Origin: Beijerinckiaceae bacterium
GTDB taxonomy: Bacteria > Bacteroidota > Bacteroidia > Chitinophagales > Chitinophagaceae
NCBI GenBank assembly: GCA_903970475.1
Contig: CAJCIQ010000005.1
Span: 1-48,070, forward strand
DNA length: 48,070 nt
Direction of reading: 5' to 3'
Shown here: one piece after another, positions 32,072 to 41,194 of the stretch
Numbering within the stretch: the stretch's first letter is position 1
Layout: each line of letters begins with the position of its first letter
The notes under the pieces: generated by a model
Told to the model about the DNA's origin: nothing
Databases searched by the model: none
What the model saw: the letters and a program-made list of their open reading frames with translations, nothing else
Made by a program: the position numbers and the translations under genes

Positions 32072-32848
32072 TTACCCTTTTCTCAGGTATATATTTCCAC
32101 TGATATTATGGAGCTTGATGGGCACCCCTCCTCCATTAATTGTAGCCTGGATGCTTCCTCCCCCTACTCTCCTCATGTCTTCTTTCTTTTGGCTGGGGAT
32201 GTCGAAATCTGAAAACATATTGCCACTGAGGTTGCTCATTTCAAGGCTCATGGGCGTTGAGGCGGGAATGGTTACGTCTATATCCCCACTGATACTGGCA
32301 ATATTGATGGGTTTATCCTTATTGACCTGGGCGAAGACTACTTTAATTTCCCCGCTGATGGAGTTCAATACAAGGGGTCCGGAAACATTATTGAGGGTTA
32401 TGTCCTGGCAGTTGGTGATATCCACCTCCGAAGTCATCCCGCTTACATTCACCTGATCGCCCTGTCCACATTTCCTGTCTATGGTCAGCTTGAGGTTATT
32501 AGGGACTTTAAGTGTATAAGAACCTTCGTGACCCATAGGCAGCAAACATTCCAACGAAATTTTGTTGTCCGTTTTGGTTTGAAACAGTCCGGCGCCTGTA
32601 TTATCTTTTCCTCCCGGATAAACCCGTTTCAGTCCCCTGGCCTTATCTGGCAGGGATGTCCCATCACTGCCGGCGACGATGATTTCGTTTCCATTGTATC
32701 CGGTTACCGTAAGTTCCCCGATAAAATCTTTGAGTTCCAGTTCCGTCGAGGCCGAATTACTTACCTGGATCTTGTATTCCTGTGCATGCAGTACATGGGA
32801 GGTCAGGAGCATGGCCCCAATGGCCAGCCCAATTTTAGCTACATTCAT
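32072..32848 (-). CDS. DUF4097-like adhesin-type beta-helix protein, first copy
   Basis: Exported protein of 258 residues with a signal peptide (IGLAIGAMLLTSHVLHAQ) and a beta-solenoid built of short strands with ISGEI, ISGDID, LSGNMFSDFDIP and a terminal ISGNIYLRKG, nearly the same ending as its neighbour. An N-terminal segment (FIGELTVTGYNGNEIIVAG) is the usual first coil. It is 10 bp downstream of the anti-sigma gene and 17 bp upstream of the second copy, so all four genes are very probably one transcript under the ECF sigma factor. Confidence 0.88.
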   Translation of the reverse strand: MNVAKIGLAIGAMLLTSHVLHAQEYKIQVSNSASTELELKDFIGELTVTGYNGNEIIVAGSDGTSLPDKARGLKRVYPGGKDNTGAGLFQTKTDNKISLECLLPMGHEGSYTLKVPNNLKLTIDRKCGQGDQVNVSGMTSEVDITNCQDITLNNVSGPLVLNSISGEIKVVFAQVNKDKPINIASISGDIDVTIPASTPMSLEMSNLSGNMFSDFDIPSQKKEDMRRVGGGSIQATINGGGVPIKLHNISGNIYLRKG

Positions 32849-32858
32849 ATCTGTGTAA

Positions 32859-33668
32859 TTATAGTTTGTTGAGTTCTTTGCGGGCTATGTCTTTCACTTC
32901 CGGAATGGTCTTTTGGTCCCGAAGTATTTGTTGGATAGGACCTATAGCTTTGGTGTTCTTTTTCTCACCCAGCAGGTTGATTAATACAATTTGTATGATG
33001 GGCTCTTTTTGCTTGCTCAGGGAAGCCACCAATGAATCACTCACGGTTGGAATGTCTGAATATTTGGCCAGGGAATAGAGCGCCGCCAAACGGACATTTA
33101 TGTTTTTGTCGTTATTAAGGGTGTTCTCCAAGGCATCAATGACCCGCTGATTAGGAGAACTTAAATCCTCGGTATAACTGACTGCTTTGATGCGATCACT
33201 GGCAGATTCGTTGTTGAGCATGTTCAGCATCAGGGTCTCTTTTACATCTTTGATGCTGCTTTTCAGTTCTCCGATTTCTTTGGCGTTAGTGGTTCCGGAT
33301 TTCTGGCTGATGGTATAGCCTATACCTATCCCGATGAGCAAAATGGCCGCGGCTACGCCCACCTTACCCATGGCCGAAAACCACTGCATGGATACTACCT
33401 TTCCGTTTTTTGAGTCTTCCCGACGCTTCGACGCCTCTACGGCTTTTTCCTCTGCGTGCAACATGGCCTGAAACTGTTCCCTCAGGGCCATAGAGGGTCG
33501 AATGGGCCGATTGTTTTCCATGGCTGCAAATAATATCTGCAATTCACTGGTCTCCCTGCTGCATTCCGGGCAGGTCAGCAAATGCCTGTCCACATCCCCT
33601 TTTGAGGAAGAATCCAGGGTTCCGTCTATGAACTCGGGTAATAACTGCCTTACTTGTTCACAATTCAT
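32859..33668 (-). CDS. Anti-sigma factor with zinc-finger and HEAT-like periplasmic domain
   Basis: Membrane protein of 269 residues. The cytosolic N-terminus is a zinc-binding anti-sigma domain (MNCEQVRQLLPEFIDGTLD ... HLLTCPEC, H-x3-C-x2-C). One transmembrane helix lies at about 103-122 (VGVAAAILLIGIGIGYTIS). The periplasmic part carries HEAT-like repeats (VIDALENTLNNDKNINVRLAALYSLAKYSDIPTVSDSLVASL, then QIVLINLLGEKKNTKAIGPIQQIL). It overlaps the sigma gene by 4 bp (ATGA), giving matched synthesis. It is expected to sequester the sigma factor until a periplasmic signal is received. Confidence 0.93.
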   Translation of the reverse strand: MNCEQVRQLLPEFIDGTLDSSSKGDVDRHLLTCPECSRETSELQILFAAMENNRPIRPSMALREQFQAMLHAEEKAVEASKRREDSKNGKVVSMQWFSAMGKVGVAAAILLIGIGIGYTISQKSGTTNAKEIGELKSSIKDVKETLMLNMLNNESASDRIKAVSYTEDLSSPNQRVIDALENTLNNDKNINVRLAALYSLAKYSDIPTVSDSLVASLSKQKEPIIQIVLINLLGEKKNTKAIGPIQQILRDQKTIPEVKDIARKELNKL

Positions 33669-34213
33669 AACGTATTGAAATAATGTTCTCTTAATTCTTT
33701 AATAGCTCTGTGCATCCTGACCTTAATGGCCGAAACGGAGATGTCTTTTATCTGGGAAATCTCATCGTATTTCAGGCCCTGAAACCGGCTCAGTACAATG
33801 ATTTCCAACTGCTCAGGGTCCAGCTTCCCCAAGGCTTTGTCCAACCGGACCAGGTGCTCTTCCTGGTCTTTGTACTCCGAAGGAGGAGCGGCAGGATCCT
33901 GTTCATGCATCGTTTTATACCTGTCGGGGCGTTTGGCTTGTTCCTGGCAATAATCCAGGTGTATATTCCTGGCCATGCGGTACATCCAGCTCTTAAAATT
34001 TCCCTGTTCCGCCTGAAAGGCATGCCTGTACTTCATAATCCGGTAAAATAAGGTCTGGGTCAGGTCCTCACTTACAGATCTGTCCATGGTAAGCCGCCAA
34101 AAGAAATTGAACAGCTTCAGATGGTACCGGTCGAATAACTCTGATAGTTCAGACAAGTTCCCTTCTTTTACCTTCAACATGATTTTTTCGTCAGTCAACT
34201 CGGCTGGCAACAT
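33665..34213 (-). CDS. ECF RNA polymerase sigma factor
   Basis: Sigma-70 family ECF factor of 182 residues. Region 2 is present (LFDRYHLKLFNFFWRLTMDRSVSEDLTQTLFYRIMKYRHAF ... SWMYRMARNIHLDY), as is region 4 (LDPEQLEIIVLSRFQGLKYDEISQIKDISVSAIKVRMHRAIKELREHY). It is translationally coupled to its anti-sigma factor and followed by two adhesin-like genes, a common Bacteroidota envelope-stress arrangement. A candidate self-promoter lies 20-55 bp upstream. Targets beyond the operon cannot be told. Confidence 0.96.
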   Translation of the reverse strand: MLPAELTDEKIMLKVKEGNLSELSELFDRYHLKLFNFFWRLTMDRSVSEDLTQTLFYRIMKYRHAFQAEQGNFKSWMYRMARNIHLDYCQEQAKRPDRYKTMHEQDPAAPPSEYKDQEEHLVRLDKALGKLDPEQLEIIVLSRFQGLKYDEISQIKDISVSAIKVRMHRAIKELREHYFNTL

Positions 34214-34233
34214 CGAAGTTTTCTCATTGATTG

Positions 34234-34267
34234 TTATAGATTACCCCAGGTGGGGAAAAAGGTTACA
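34234..34267 (-). promoter_or_regulatory. Candidate ECF-type self-promoter
   Basis: On the minus strand TGTAACC (34261-34267) and TCTATAA (34234-34240) are 20 bp apart, upstream of the sigma gene. TGTAACC resembles the -35 of ECF sigma promoters in Bacteroidota. No TAnnTTTG pair is present here, which favours autoregulation, but the -10 match is loose. Confidence 0.4.
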
Positions 34268-34311
34268 GGAAAAGTTTGTTTTTTTCTGGGCCGGGCTCGG
34301 CCTGTCGGCCG

Positions 34312-36240
34312 TCAGTCCCCCTTGATTAAACTTACGAAACTCCCTGCCGGGAGGGTAAGCTCGGTCGATCTCGTGCCTTGGCTAACTCCGGCAGTTCCGG
34401 TGCTTCTGGTGGCTCCGGCCGCCCCGGCGCTTCCCTTGCTTCTGGCGAATCCGGCACTTCCCGCGGAACCGGTCCTGGAAACGGACAAGACAGACCCCTC
34501 CTTCATGGACAAATCCTCGCTGGTGATCCAGACCCTGAGCCTATGGACGTTGGGCGGTATGCCTGTAAGGTGAACCTGGCGGGTTGGTCCCAGGTTGACG
34601 AGGTGGAGTGCAAATCCCCCGTTTTTATCCCCCAATGCCGCAGCGCCAATTTCCTTACGGCTGGATATTACTGGAATATGATAAAGCCCAACCGGGGTAG
34701 AAGACAATTGCTTATAGTTCCAGAACCGTTGGGTTGGTTGCAAGGTATCCCCTGGCCTCAGACCAGTCAATAAGGAATAATCGGAGGTCAACTGCCACTG
34801 TAGAATAGAAGTAGGTTGGCAGACGTCGAGCAATTTGACGTACAAACCAATTTCTTCCAGGGCATAGGAAGGTTCCAGGAGGATTTGGGGGTATGACCAG
34901 GCGGCTGCGTCTATACTGCCTTCTCCTACGATGAGTGGAACGCCTAACTCATCGGCTGCCTTTGCCCAGTGCACTAGGGTATCTGTCTCCCAGCCCCTCC
35001 AGGAATGAAAAGAAACAGCGCCTATGTAGGGACGAGTTGCCACATCTTGCCTGGCCTCATTCATAAAGGAAGCGGAATTGGCATCCGAATTATCTCCCAG
35101 AAGGACCCTGGTTGGCAAACCCCTGGATTGAAGGTACTGCCCAAAGCCTTTAATGAAAGCCTGGTGCTCCGCCCCCGTCATACGTACGTTGATACCCAGA
35201 TCGGATTCATTGAAGGAGAAGTAGCGGACATCTGTATGGTATAAATCCTTCAGGCATTGGATATAATCTCCCAGAGAGGCATAAATTTCCTTCATACGAC
35301 TGGAATCCAGGGCATTTCCCCAAACGTGATCCGGGCCGGGTTGAAACCTGACTGGTCCGATGATGGCCCAATCAGGGGGAAACCATGCCGTCACCACCAA
35401 GGGAATATGCATGGCTCCCAGGTGGGCTGCCATATCCAAAGCCCTCTTCACGTTAGGAGCCAGCTTTCCCAACCGGGCAGAATCCAGGGGTTTATCTCCT
35501 ATCCCAGGCTGCCAGTCCCTCCACGGGCATTCCACCCTGGCCATGGCCACCCTGAGATGAGCCAGGTTATAATCAATGATGGATGGATCCAGCCTTAGGT
35601 TTTGTATACGGAAATTTCCACCCATCCCTATAAAAGCTCTGGTCCCCAGTGTAGCGCCCAATTGGATCTCGGCAGGCGTTTGGTCTATGGTGGTGGTGGC
35701 CTTTAAGGTAAAGGTTTTCGAAACCGTGTCTCCCTTGTGCATGTTCCCTGGGAGAATGACCAAATCAAAACCGGAAGCGTGTTGCAGGTTTATCTGGCGG
35801 GTCTGCCCGGAATCACTCAGGGCCAAGCCATCCCCTGGTTTTGCGCTACCGGAGGTCCTGATGGAAAATTCAATATCCTTCAGTTGCTGGTCAGCAGCAG
35901 CCTTGCAGAATATGGTTATCCTCACATTTCCGGGACTCAGGTCCTCCACCGTTTCTTTAATGTATATGCTATCCAATTTGGTCGTGACTGTACGAATATT
36001 GCCGGACCTTTGAAAATGGGGGCGTTGCCATTCTTTCTCGGTATGATTAAAATAAGGCCCCCCGGGATAAGCCAACCGAATACTGGTTTTAAAAGGAACC
36101 AATTGTCCGGAGATCCGGATACCCTCCAGGTTACCCCAGGATTCCAATTCAGCCTGATTAAGCCAGGATGGGGTGGTGGTCTGTGCCTTGAGAGGCCAAA
36201 GCACTACTAGTAAATACGATAGGAGCAAAATGGGTTTCAT
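34312..36240 (-). CDS. Secreted GH30-like clan-A glycosidase
   Basis: Glycoside hydrolase of 642 residues with a signal peptide (MKPILLLSYLLVVLWPLKAQ) from the ATG at 36240. An N-terminal beta region (about 25-195) precedes the barrel, which opens with FIGMGGNFRIQN and has the acid/base in FSFNESDLG (Glu about 345) and the nucleophile in IVGEGSID (Glu about 438), the order expected of GH30-type enzymes. A C-terminal beta-sandwich follows. Residues about 590-628 are a Gly/Ala/Ser/Thr/Arg low-complexity run inserted just before the final strand. The GntR/ABC pair lies upstream on the same strand across an 91-bp gap; whether it controls this gene is not known. Substrate unassigned. Confidence 0.78.
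   Translation of the reverse strand: MKPILLLSYLLVVLWPLKAQTTTPSWLNQAELESWGNLEGIRISGQLVPFKTSIRLAYPGGPYFNHTEKEWQRPHFQRSGNIRTVTTKLDSIYIKETVEDLSPGNVRITIFCKAAADQQLKDIEFSIRTSGSAKPGDGLALSDSGQTRQINLQHASGFDLVILPGNMHKGDTVSKTFTLKATTTIDQTPAEIQLGATLGTRAFIGMGGNFRIQNLRLDPSIIDYNLAHLRVAMARVECPWRDWQPGIGDKPLDSARLGKLAPNVKRALDMAAHLGAMHIPLVVTAWFPPDWAIIGPVRFQPGPDHVWGNALDSSRMKEIYASLGDYIQCLKDLYHTDVRYFSFNESDLGINVRMTGAEHQAFIKGFGQYLQSRGLPTRVLLGDNSDANSASFMNEARQDVATRPYIGAVSFHSWRGWETDTLVHWAKAADELGVPLIVGEGSIDAAAWSYPQILLEPSYALEEIGLYVKLLDVCQPTSILQWQLTSDYSLLTGLRPGDTLQPTQRFWNYKQLSSTPVGLYHIPVISSRKEIGAAALGDKNGGFALHLVNLGPTRQVHLTGIPPNVHRLRVWITSEDLSMKEGSVLSVSRTGSAGSAGFARSKGSAGAAGATRSTGTAGVSQGTRSTELTLPAGSFVSLIKGD
34360..34476 (-). repeat. 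Low-complexity Gly/Ala/Ser/Thr coding repeat
   Basis: About 39 codons of repeated (S/T)G(S/T)AG-like triplets (RTGSAGSAGF, KGSAGAAGATRSTGTAG) near the C-terminus of the GH30-like protein. The DNA is GC-rich with recurring TCCGGC and GCTTC words. It keeps the frame. Confidence 0.75.
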
Positions 36241-36331
36241 ACCCCACAAATTAATCCCTAATAGCGGCCCTACCTATACCACTAAAATATTGGATAAAAT
36301 ATGCGCGAAGATTGCAGGGATTGGCTAATAC

Positions 36332-37060
36332 CTAAGGGCGTTTAATATCTATGGAATAGGTAAACTTATCCGCCCGATAATAGCCCAGGTTATACTCAAT
36401 AGGCCTATCCCCTGGATCATATACATACCGCTCCCTGAAAAGGATAGGTGCATGGGCATCGATTTGCAGTTTTTTAGCCAGCGGTCCCGCCAGCCGTGCG
36501 CTGATATGCTCGCTGGAGCGCACGACCAGCACACTATAATCACGTTCCAGTAATTTGTAAAGCGGGCCTGAAAAGTCTGCGTCTTCTTTTAGTCCTATCC
36601 GGGGATGAAAATAACTTTCAAAATATACAAAGTGCTCACCGGCTGTACCTCTTAGCCTGGACAATTTAAGGACAGAACGGTGCAAGGGAATATGGAAGAA
36701 ACGGGCCACCTTTTCATCCGCCTTTACCTTTTCGACCTTTAGCTCCAGGTTCTCTACCTGGATACCCTGCTCCAACATTTCCTCAGAAAAACTGTACCAG
36801 TGATCTAGTCCGGTGGACATTGCTTTTTGGGCTACCGTAGTACCCACTCCTTTTTTCCTGGTCAGGAGCCCTTCATACTCCAACTTATTGGTGGCCTGGC
36901 GCAGGGTGTTTCTGGAAACACCCAGGCGATTGGCCAGCTCGACTTCTTTGGGTAGAAATTTCCCGTTGCTGTACTCCGGGGATTCAATCAGTTTCCTGAG
37001 CAATTCTTCCACCTGTACGTGTAAGGGGATTTTGCTTTGGTGATTGATTTGTAGTTTCAT
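36332..37060 (-). CDS. GntR/HutC-family regulator with UTRA domain
   Basis: Transcription factor of 242 residues. Winged helix at 1-75 (IPLHVQVEELLRKLI, LPKEVELANRLGVSRNTLRQATNKLEYEGLLTRKKGVGTTV) and a UTRA ligand-binding domain from about 90 on (LKLSRLRGTAGEHFVYFESYFHP ... RPIEYNLGYYRADKFTYSIDI). UTRA domains bind small effectors such as sugar phosphates. The start overlaps the ABC ATPase stop by 4 bp, so both are made together. The downstream GH30-like gene would make a sugar effector reasonable, but that is inference. Confidence 0.93.
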   Translation of the reverse strand: MKLQINHQSKIPLHVQVEELLRKLIESPEYSNGKFLPKEVELANRLGVSRNTLRQATNKLEYEGLLTRKKGVGTTVAQKAMSTGLDHWYSFSEEMLEQGIQVENLELKVEKVKADEKVARFFHIPLHRSVLKLSRLRGTAGEHFVYFESYFHPRIGLKEDADFSGPLYKLLERDYSVLVVRSSEHISARLAGPLAKKLQIDAHAPILFRERYVYDPGDRPIEYNLGYYRADKFTYSIDIKRP

Positions 37061-38037
37061 ATTGCTGGTGTTGGGTCCGTCAGCGTTACAAAGACCTGGT
37101 CTCCGCTGGCATAGGGCTTTGAGGTTTGGACGATCAATCTCCTTGTTCCTATTCCCACCTCGACTTCGTAGGTATTGCCCAGGAAGGAGGCCTTTTCCAC
37201 TGTGGCTGTTATCCCCTGGTCGCTGACATTTGATATGCTTAAAGATTCAGGTCGCAAAAATACCGCGGAGCCAAGACGGGCAGCACGCTGGTGTGCCGGG
37301 CCCAAGCGCAGGGCTAATGCTTCATCCAGTAAGTTATATCTTCCAAACAAAGCGCCTGTGTATTCATCAACCGGTTGATAATAGACTTCCTTAGGACTTC
37401 CTTCCTGAATGAACTGGCCGTCCTTCACCACCAGCATCCGATCTGCCCAGGGAAGCGTATCCAACGGATCATGAGAAACCATCAGAATGGTAAGGTTCAA
37501 CTTTTCGCCAATGTCCTGGATCACCGATTTCAGTATCTGCTTATGAATCAAATCTAAGTTAGAAAAGGGTTCATCTAATAGCAACAAGGATGGGGAAGAA
37601 ATCAACAGTTTGGCCAAGGCGACACGCTGTTTTTCACCTCCGGAAAGTTGATGGGATTTGCGAAGCATTAATCCATCTATACGGCAAACCGAGAATAAAA
37701 GGGCGGCCTCCTCATCAGATAATTGATTGGCGTAGGATAATAACTCCTCCATCCTATAGTTGTTCCTTAGCTCAAAATGCTGAGAAAGGTAAGCTATACC
37801 CGGATGACCCATGATCAACTGCTCATCGGGTCCCAAAACCCGCTGTCCTTTGAATTGGACCTTTCCTCCACACGGTTGGATATACCCTGCAATAATTTTG
37901 AGCAGGGTGCTTTTCCCGGAACCAGATTCTCCGACAATGGCCAAACGTTCCCTTTCTTTCTGGCGAAAAGATATGCCCGGCAATATGAGGTTGGATCCTT
38001 CCAGACGCCGGATGTCGGATACTTCAAGAAAATCCAT
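37057..38037 (-). CDS. ABC transporter ATPase with TOBE domain, no permease
   Basis: Import-type ATPase of 326 residues. Walker A is VGESGSGKSTLL, then the Q-loop in AYLSQHFELRNNYRMEELL, signature LSGGEKQRVALAKLL, Walker B LLLLDEPFSNLD and the switch His in MVSHDPLD. The C-terminal ~90 residues form a TOBE-like domain (AVFLRPESLSISNVSDQGITATVEKASFLGNTYEVEV), as in the FbpC/PotA/CysA group. No permease or binding protein is adjacent. Its only partner in the unit is the GntR regulator, overlapping by 4 bp, so it may energise a transporter coded elsewhere or have a regulatory role. Confidence 0.92.
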   Translation of the reverse strand: MDFLEVSDIRRLEGSNLILPGISFRQKERERLAIVGESGSGKSTLLKIIAGYIQPCGGKVQFKGQRVLGPDEQLIMGHPGIAYLSQHFELRNNYRMEELLSYANQLSDEEAALLFSVCRIDGLMLRKSHQLSGGEKQRVALAKLLISSPSLLLLDEPFSNLDLIHKQILKSVIQDIGEKLNLTILMVSHDPLDTLPWADRMLVVKDGQFIQEGSPKEVYYQPVDEYTGALFGRYNLLDEALALRLGPAHQRAARLGSAVFLRPESLSISNVSDQGITATVEKASFLGNTYEVEVGIGTRRLIVQTSKPYASGDQVFVTLTDPTPAI

Positions 38038-38216
38038 ATATATAATAGAAAAACTAAAAGTTGCAAATGTAGGCCTTATAGCCCAAATTACCCGTCCACC
38101 GATTTAGAAAGCCCTTTCACCTACCCCATCAATCCCAATTCATCCTATCATTATAAATTAATGCCATTGATAATTCTTTAAGTAGGTCACTACCAAGGAG
38201 GAAGTAATTTAGGCAT

Positions 38217-41120
38217 ATGAATAAGGTATTCACCATCCTTACCGCCTGCTTGCTGCTGGTAAACCATCTTGCCCTGGCTCAGGGAAAAGTAAAAGGTTCC
38301 GTCAAAGGGGTTATCCTGGACTCCACCACCAAACAGGGCCTCTATGAAGCGACCGTTGGTCTGGTACCCATAGTAGACTCCACCGAGGCCGAGTACATTG
38401 TGTCTGATAAACACGGTGCATTTGCATTTCCCAATCTATCGGCCGGTCAGTATAAACTGACCATCACCTTCGAAGGCTATTTGCATATCTCCAAAACCTT
38501 TACGGTATCTGCTGGTACAAAAGATTTCGATCTGGGGACGATGTATATGAGGAGAGCGACCGACATGCTGCCGGATGTCGTCATCCAAAGCCCTCCCATG
38601 TCCATTAAGAAGGACACCGTAGAATATAAAGCAGACCTATACGCGACCAAACCCAATGCCTTTGTAGAGGATCAGTTGAAAAAACTACCCGGTATGGAAG
38701 TGGATGCCAGTGGAAACCTGACCCATGCAGGGGAAACGATCACGCGTGTCCTGGTCAATGGTAAGCGCTTTTTCAGCGATGATCCCAAACTGGCTACCCG
38801 AAATATTCCCCCTGATATCGTTGATAAATACCAGGTGTTCGATGACCTGGATGACCAAAGCAAATTTACCGGAATCGATGATGGGAACAGGGTTAAGACC
38901 TTAAACATCATCACCAAAAAGGATAAAAGGGTCGGTTACTTCGGCAGAGCTATAGCCGGAATCGGCACCAATGAGGACTATGATGAAAGCTTCAACTTCC
39001 ACCGTTTCAACAACGACCAACAGATTTCTGCGCTGGGTGAAGCCAACGATATCAACAAGCAAAATTTTACCATACAGGATATACTGGGCTCTTCCGGAAG
39101 CAGGAGAGGTAGTGGAGGAGGGCCCGCTGCAGCCACGAACCAAAGCGCCGCCGGCATCACGACGGTATGGGCCGGAGGCGTAAACTATCATGACGACTGG
39201 GGCTCCAAACTGGAAGCCTATGGATCATACTTCTACAACTTTACCCACGTGAGTTCACAGACGGAAAGCCTGACAGAAAAATTCTTTCCCGGAACTGCCG
39301 ATGCACAGGACTCAACCAATAATGTATCTGATTCCTCCTATGCTTTGTCCAGGACGACCAATCAGCGCATTTACTTTAACCTGGAAGGCAAAATGGATTC
39401 CAACAACTCGTTTATATTCAGGCCCAATGTGACCTTTCAATCTACTACACCCAATTCTTCCTCCTCAAGTGCTTCCGTAGACCAGAATGATTCCGCCATT
39501 AACAAGACGGTAGGTTCTTCTTCAAGTGCCAACAGCGGATTCAATATCAATGGGTCCAACTTTACTTTCCGGCATCGCTTCAAAAAAGCATACAGGACCT
39601 TGACGCTGGACCTGACGGGAACAGCCAACGTCAATGATGGAAACGGGTATTACAAATCATACAATACTTTTTATAAGCTGGATTCGGTTCAAAACATTAA
39701 TCAGCACTATTTCGATTCCCTGCATTCCTGGTCCATTAGCCCTACCCTCAATTATACGGAACCCCTGAGCAAACACATGTACTTATTGCTGAGTTATAGC
39801 TATAGCTACAACAAGAGTACTACCGTTAATAATACGTATGACTATGACAGCGCCACTGGAGGGTACAACGATTTTGACGACCTGTTCAGTAACTCCTACA
39901 AGTTTACATCCAACTCCAACCGGGTTTCCGCCACGGTCAGAATACAAAACGCAAAGCTCAACCTGAACCTGGGTACGGGTGTTCAGTTCATGAACTTCAA
40001 TAGCCTAAACACCACCAAAGGCATTGACGTAAACCATGATTATACCAACCTGACACCCACGGTTAACCTCCGGTATACCTTCAACAGCAACCAGAATCTT
40101 CGCTTCATGTATCAGGGTAGAACAGGTAGCCCGAGCGCCTCACAGCTACAACCACTGACAACCACCAGCGATGACATCAACTTTTTAACGGGTAATCCGA
40201 ACCTGAAGCCCCAGTTTACCCATAGTATCCGCGTGCTGTATCAATCTTTTAATCCGGTGAATAACCACGTGATCTTTGCCACCCTCAACGCATCTACCAC
40301 GGTCAACGACATACAAAGCCAGGTAATACCCACGGCCAAGGGTGGCGACAGTTCCACCTATGTCAACCTGAATGGGACTTATAGCGTAGGTGGGTACTTC
40401 AATTACGGTATCGTCCTGAAGCATCCCAAGTCCAACCTCAATTTCACCACCAACATCAATTACAGCCAAAGCCAGAACCTCCAGGACACTTCACGGGTAA
40501 ACAGCAATGAATTTGTCCACGTTTGGGGCAGGTCAACTGCTTTCACCGAAAAAGTATACTGGACCACCAATATCAAGAAGAACTTCGACATGAACTTCGG
40601 TTATGCGGGGACGTATACCATTAACACAAACACCCTCAACGCTTCTTCTAATCTCAACCAACTGACCCATACCATCAACGCGGAAATCACGGCCTATACC
40701 AACAGTGGATGGTTGATCGCTGCTAACCTGACATATAATATAGCGGATAATAAAATCGCAGGGTATAACGAAAACGTGCCCCTGCTCACCCCCAGCATTG
40801 CCAAGGAATTATTCAAAAGGAAAAACGCAGAAATCCGGTTCACCATTTTTGACTTATTGCACGAGAACACCTCTGTAAGCAAGTCGGCTTCCGCCACCAA
40901 TATCAATGTAACCCGGACAACCAACCTCCAGCAGTATGCAATGCTCACCTTTACCTATAACCTCAACAATTTCAAGGGTTCGGCCCATAACAGGGTACCT
41001 GGTCAATTCCCCGGAGGTGGTGGACGCCGGGGCGGCGGTGGTGGATTTGACGGTGGCAATGGGGGCGGTAACGGAGGCGGCGGTGGCAATGGCGGTGGCG
41101 GGCGCAGAGGCGGCTTATAA
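38217..41120 (+). CDS. Outer membrane beta-barrel protein (TonB-receptor-like) with glycine-rich tail
   Basis: Outer-membrane protein of 967 residues. Signal peptide (MNKVFTILTACLLLVNHLALAQ), then a CarboxypepD_reg-like domain (about 25-115: VKGVILDSTTKQGLYEATVGLV), a plug-like segment (LKKLPGMEVDASGNLTHAGETITRVLVNGKRFFSDDPKLA), and a long OMP_b-brl_3-type barrel made of alternating Asn/Ser/Thr strands. The last ~35 residues are almost only Gly, Arg and Asn, beginning FPGGGGRRGGGGG. Proteins of this class may transport or simply form pores; no TonB box could be identified. It diverges from the ABC ATPase gene and runs into the DUF4468-like gene with a TAATG junction. Confidence 0.92.
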   Translation: MNKVFTILTACLLLVNHLALAQGKVKGSVKGVILDSTTKQGLYEATVGLVPIVDSTEAEYIVSDKHGAFAFPNLSAGQYKLTITFEGYLHISKTFTVSAGTKDFDLGTMYMRRATDMLPDVVIQSPPMSIKKDTVEYKADLYATKPNAFVEDQLKKLPGMEVDASGNLTHAGETITRVLVNGKRFFSDDPKLATRNIPPDIVDKYQVFDDLDDQSKFTGIDDGNRVKTLNIITKKDKRVGYFGRAIAGIGTNEDYDESFNFHRFNNDQQISALGEANDINKQNFTIQDILGSSGSRRGSGGGPAAATNQSAAGITTVWAGGVNYHDDWGSKLEAYGSYFYNFTHVSSQTESLTEKFFPGTADAQDSTNNVSDSSYALSRTTNQRIYFNLEGKMDSNNSFIFRPNVTFQSTTPNSSSSSASVDQNDSAINKTVGSSSSANSGFNINGSNFTFRHRFKKAYRTLTLDLTGTANVNDGNGYYKSYNTFYKLDSVQNINQHYFDSLHSWSISPTLNYTEPLSKHMYLLLSYSYSYNKSTTVNNTYDYDSATGGYNDFDDLFSNSYKFTSNSNRVSATVRIQNAKLNLNLGTGVQFMNFNSLNTTKGIDVNHDYTNLTPTVNLRYTFNSNQNLRFMYQGRTGSPSASQLQPLTTTSDDINFLTGNPNLKPQFTHSIRVLYQSFNPVNNHVIFATLNASTTVNDIQSQVIPTAKGGDSSTYVNLNGTYSVGGYFNYGIVLKHPKSNLNFTTNINYSQSQNLQDTSRVNSNEFVHVWGRSTAFTEKVYWTTNIKKNFDMNFGYAGTYTINTNTLNASSNLNQLTHTINAEITAYTNSGWLIAANLTYNIADNKIAGYNENVPLLTPSIAKELFKRKNAEIRFTIFDLLHENTSVSKSASATNINVTRTTNLQQYAMLTFTYNLNNFKGSAHNRVPGQFPGGGGRRGGGGGFDGGNGGGNGGGGGNGGGGRRGGL

Positions 41121-41194
41121 TGGCATGGCGGTTCGATAGGACGCGGCTTTTCCATACGACCGGGCGCATCCGAAATTTCCGTACATTCACCTAC

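Noticed and set aside
38195..38201. AAGGAGG resembling a Shine-Dalgarno site before the beta-barrel gene
   Set aside because: It is 15 bp from the ATG, too far for normal use, and such sites are not typical for Bacteroidota.
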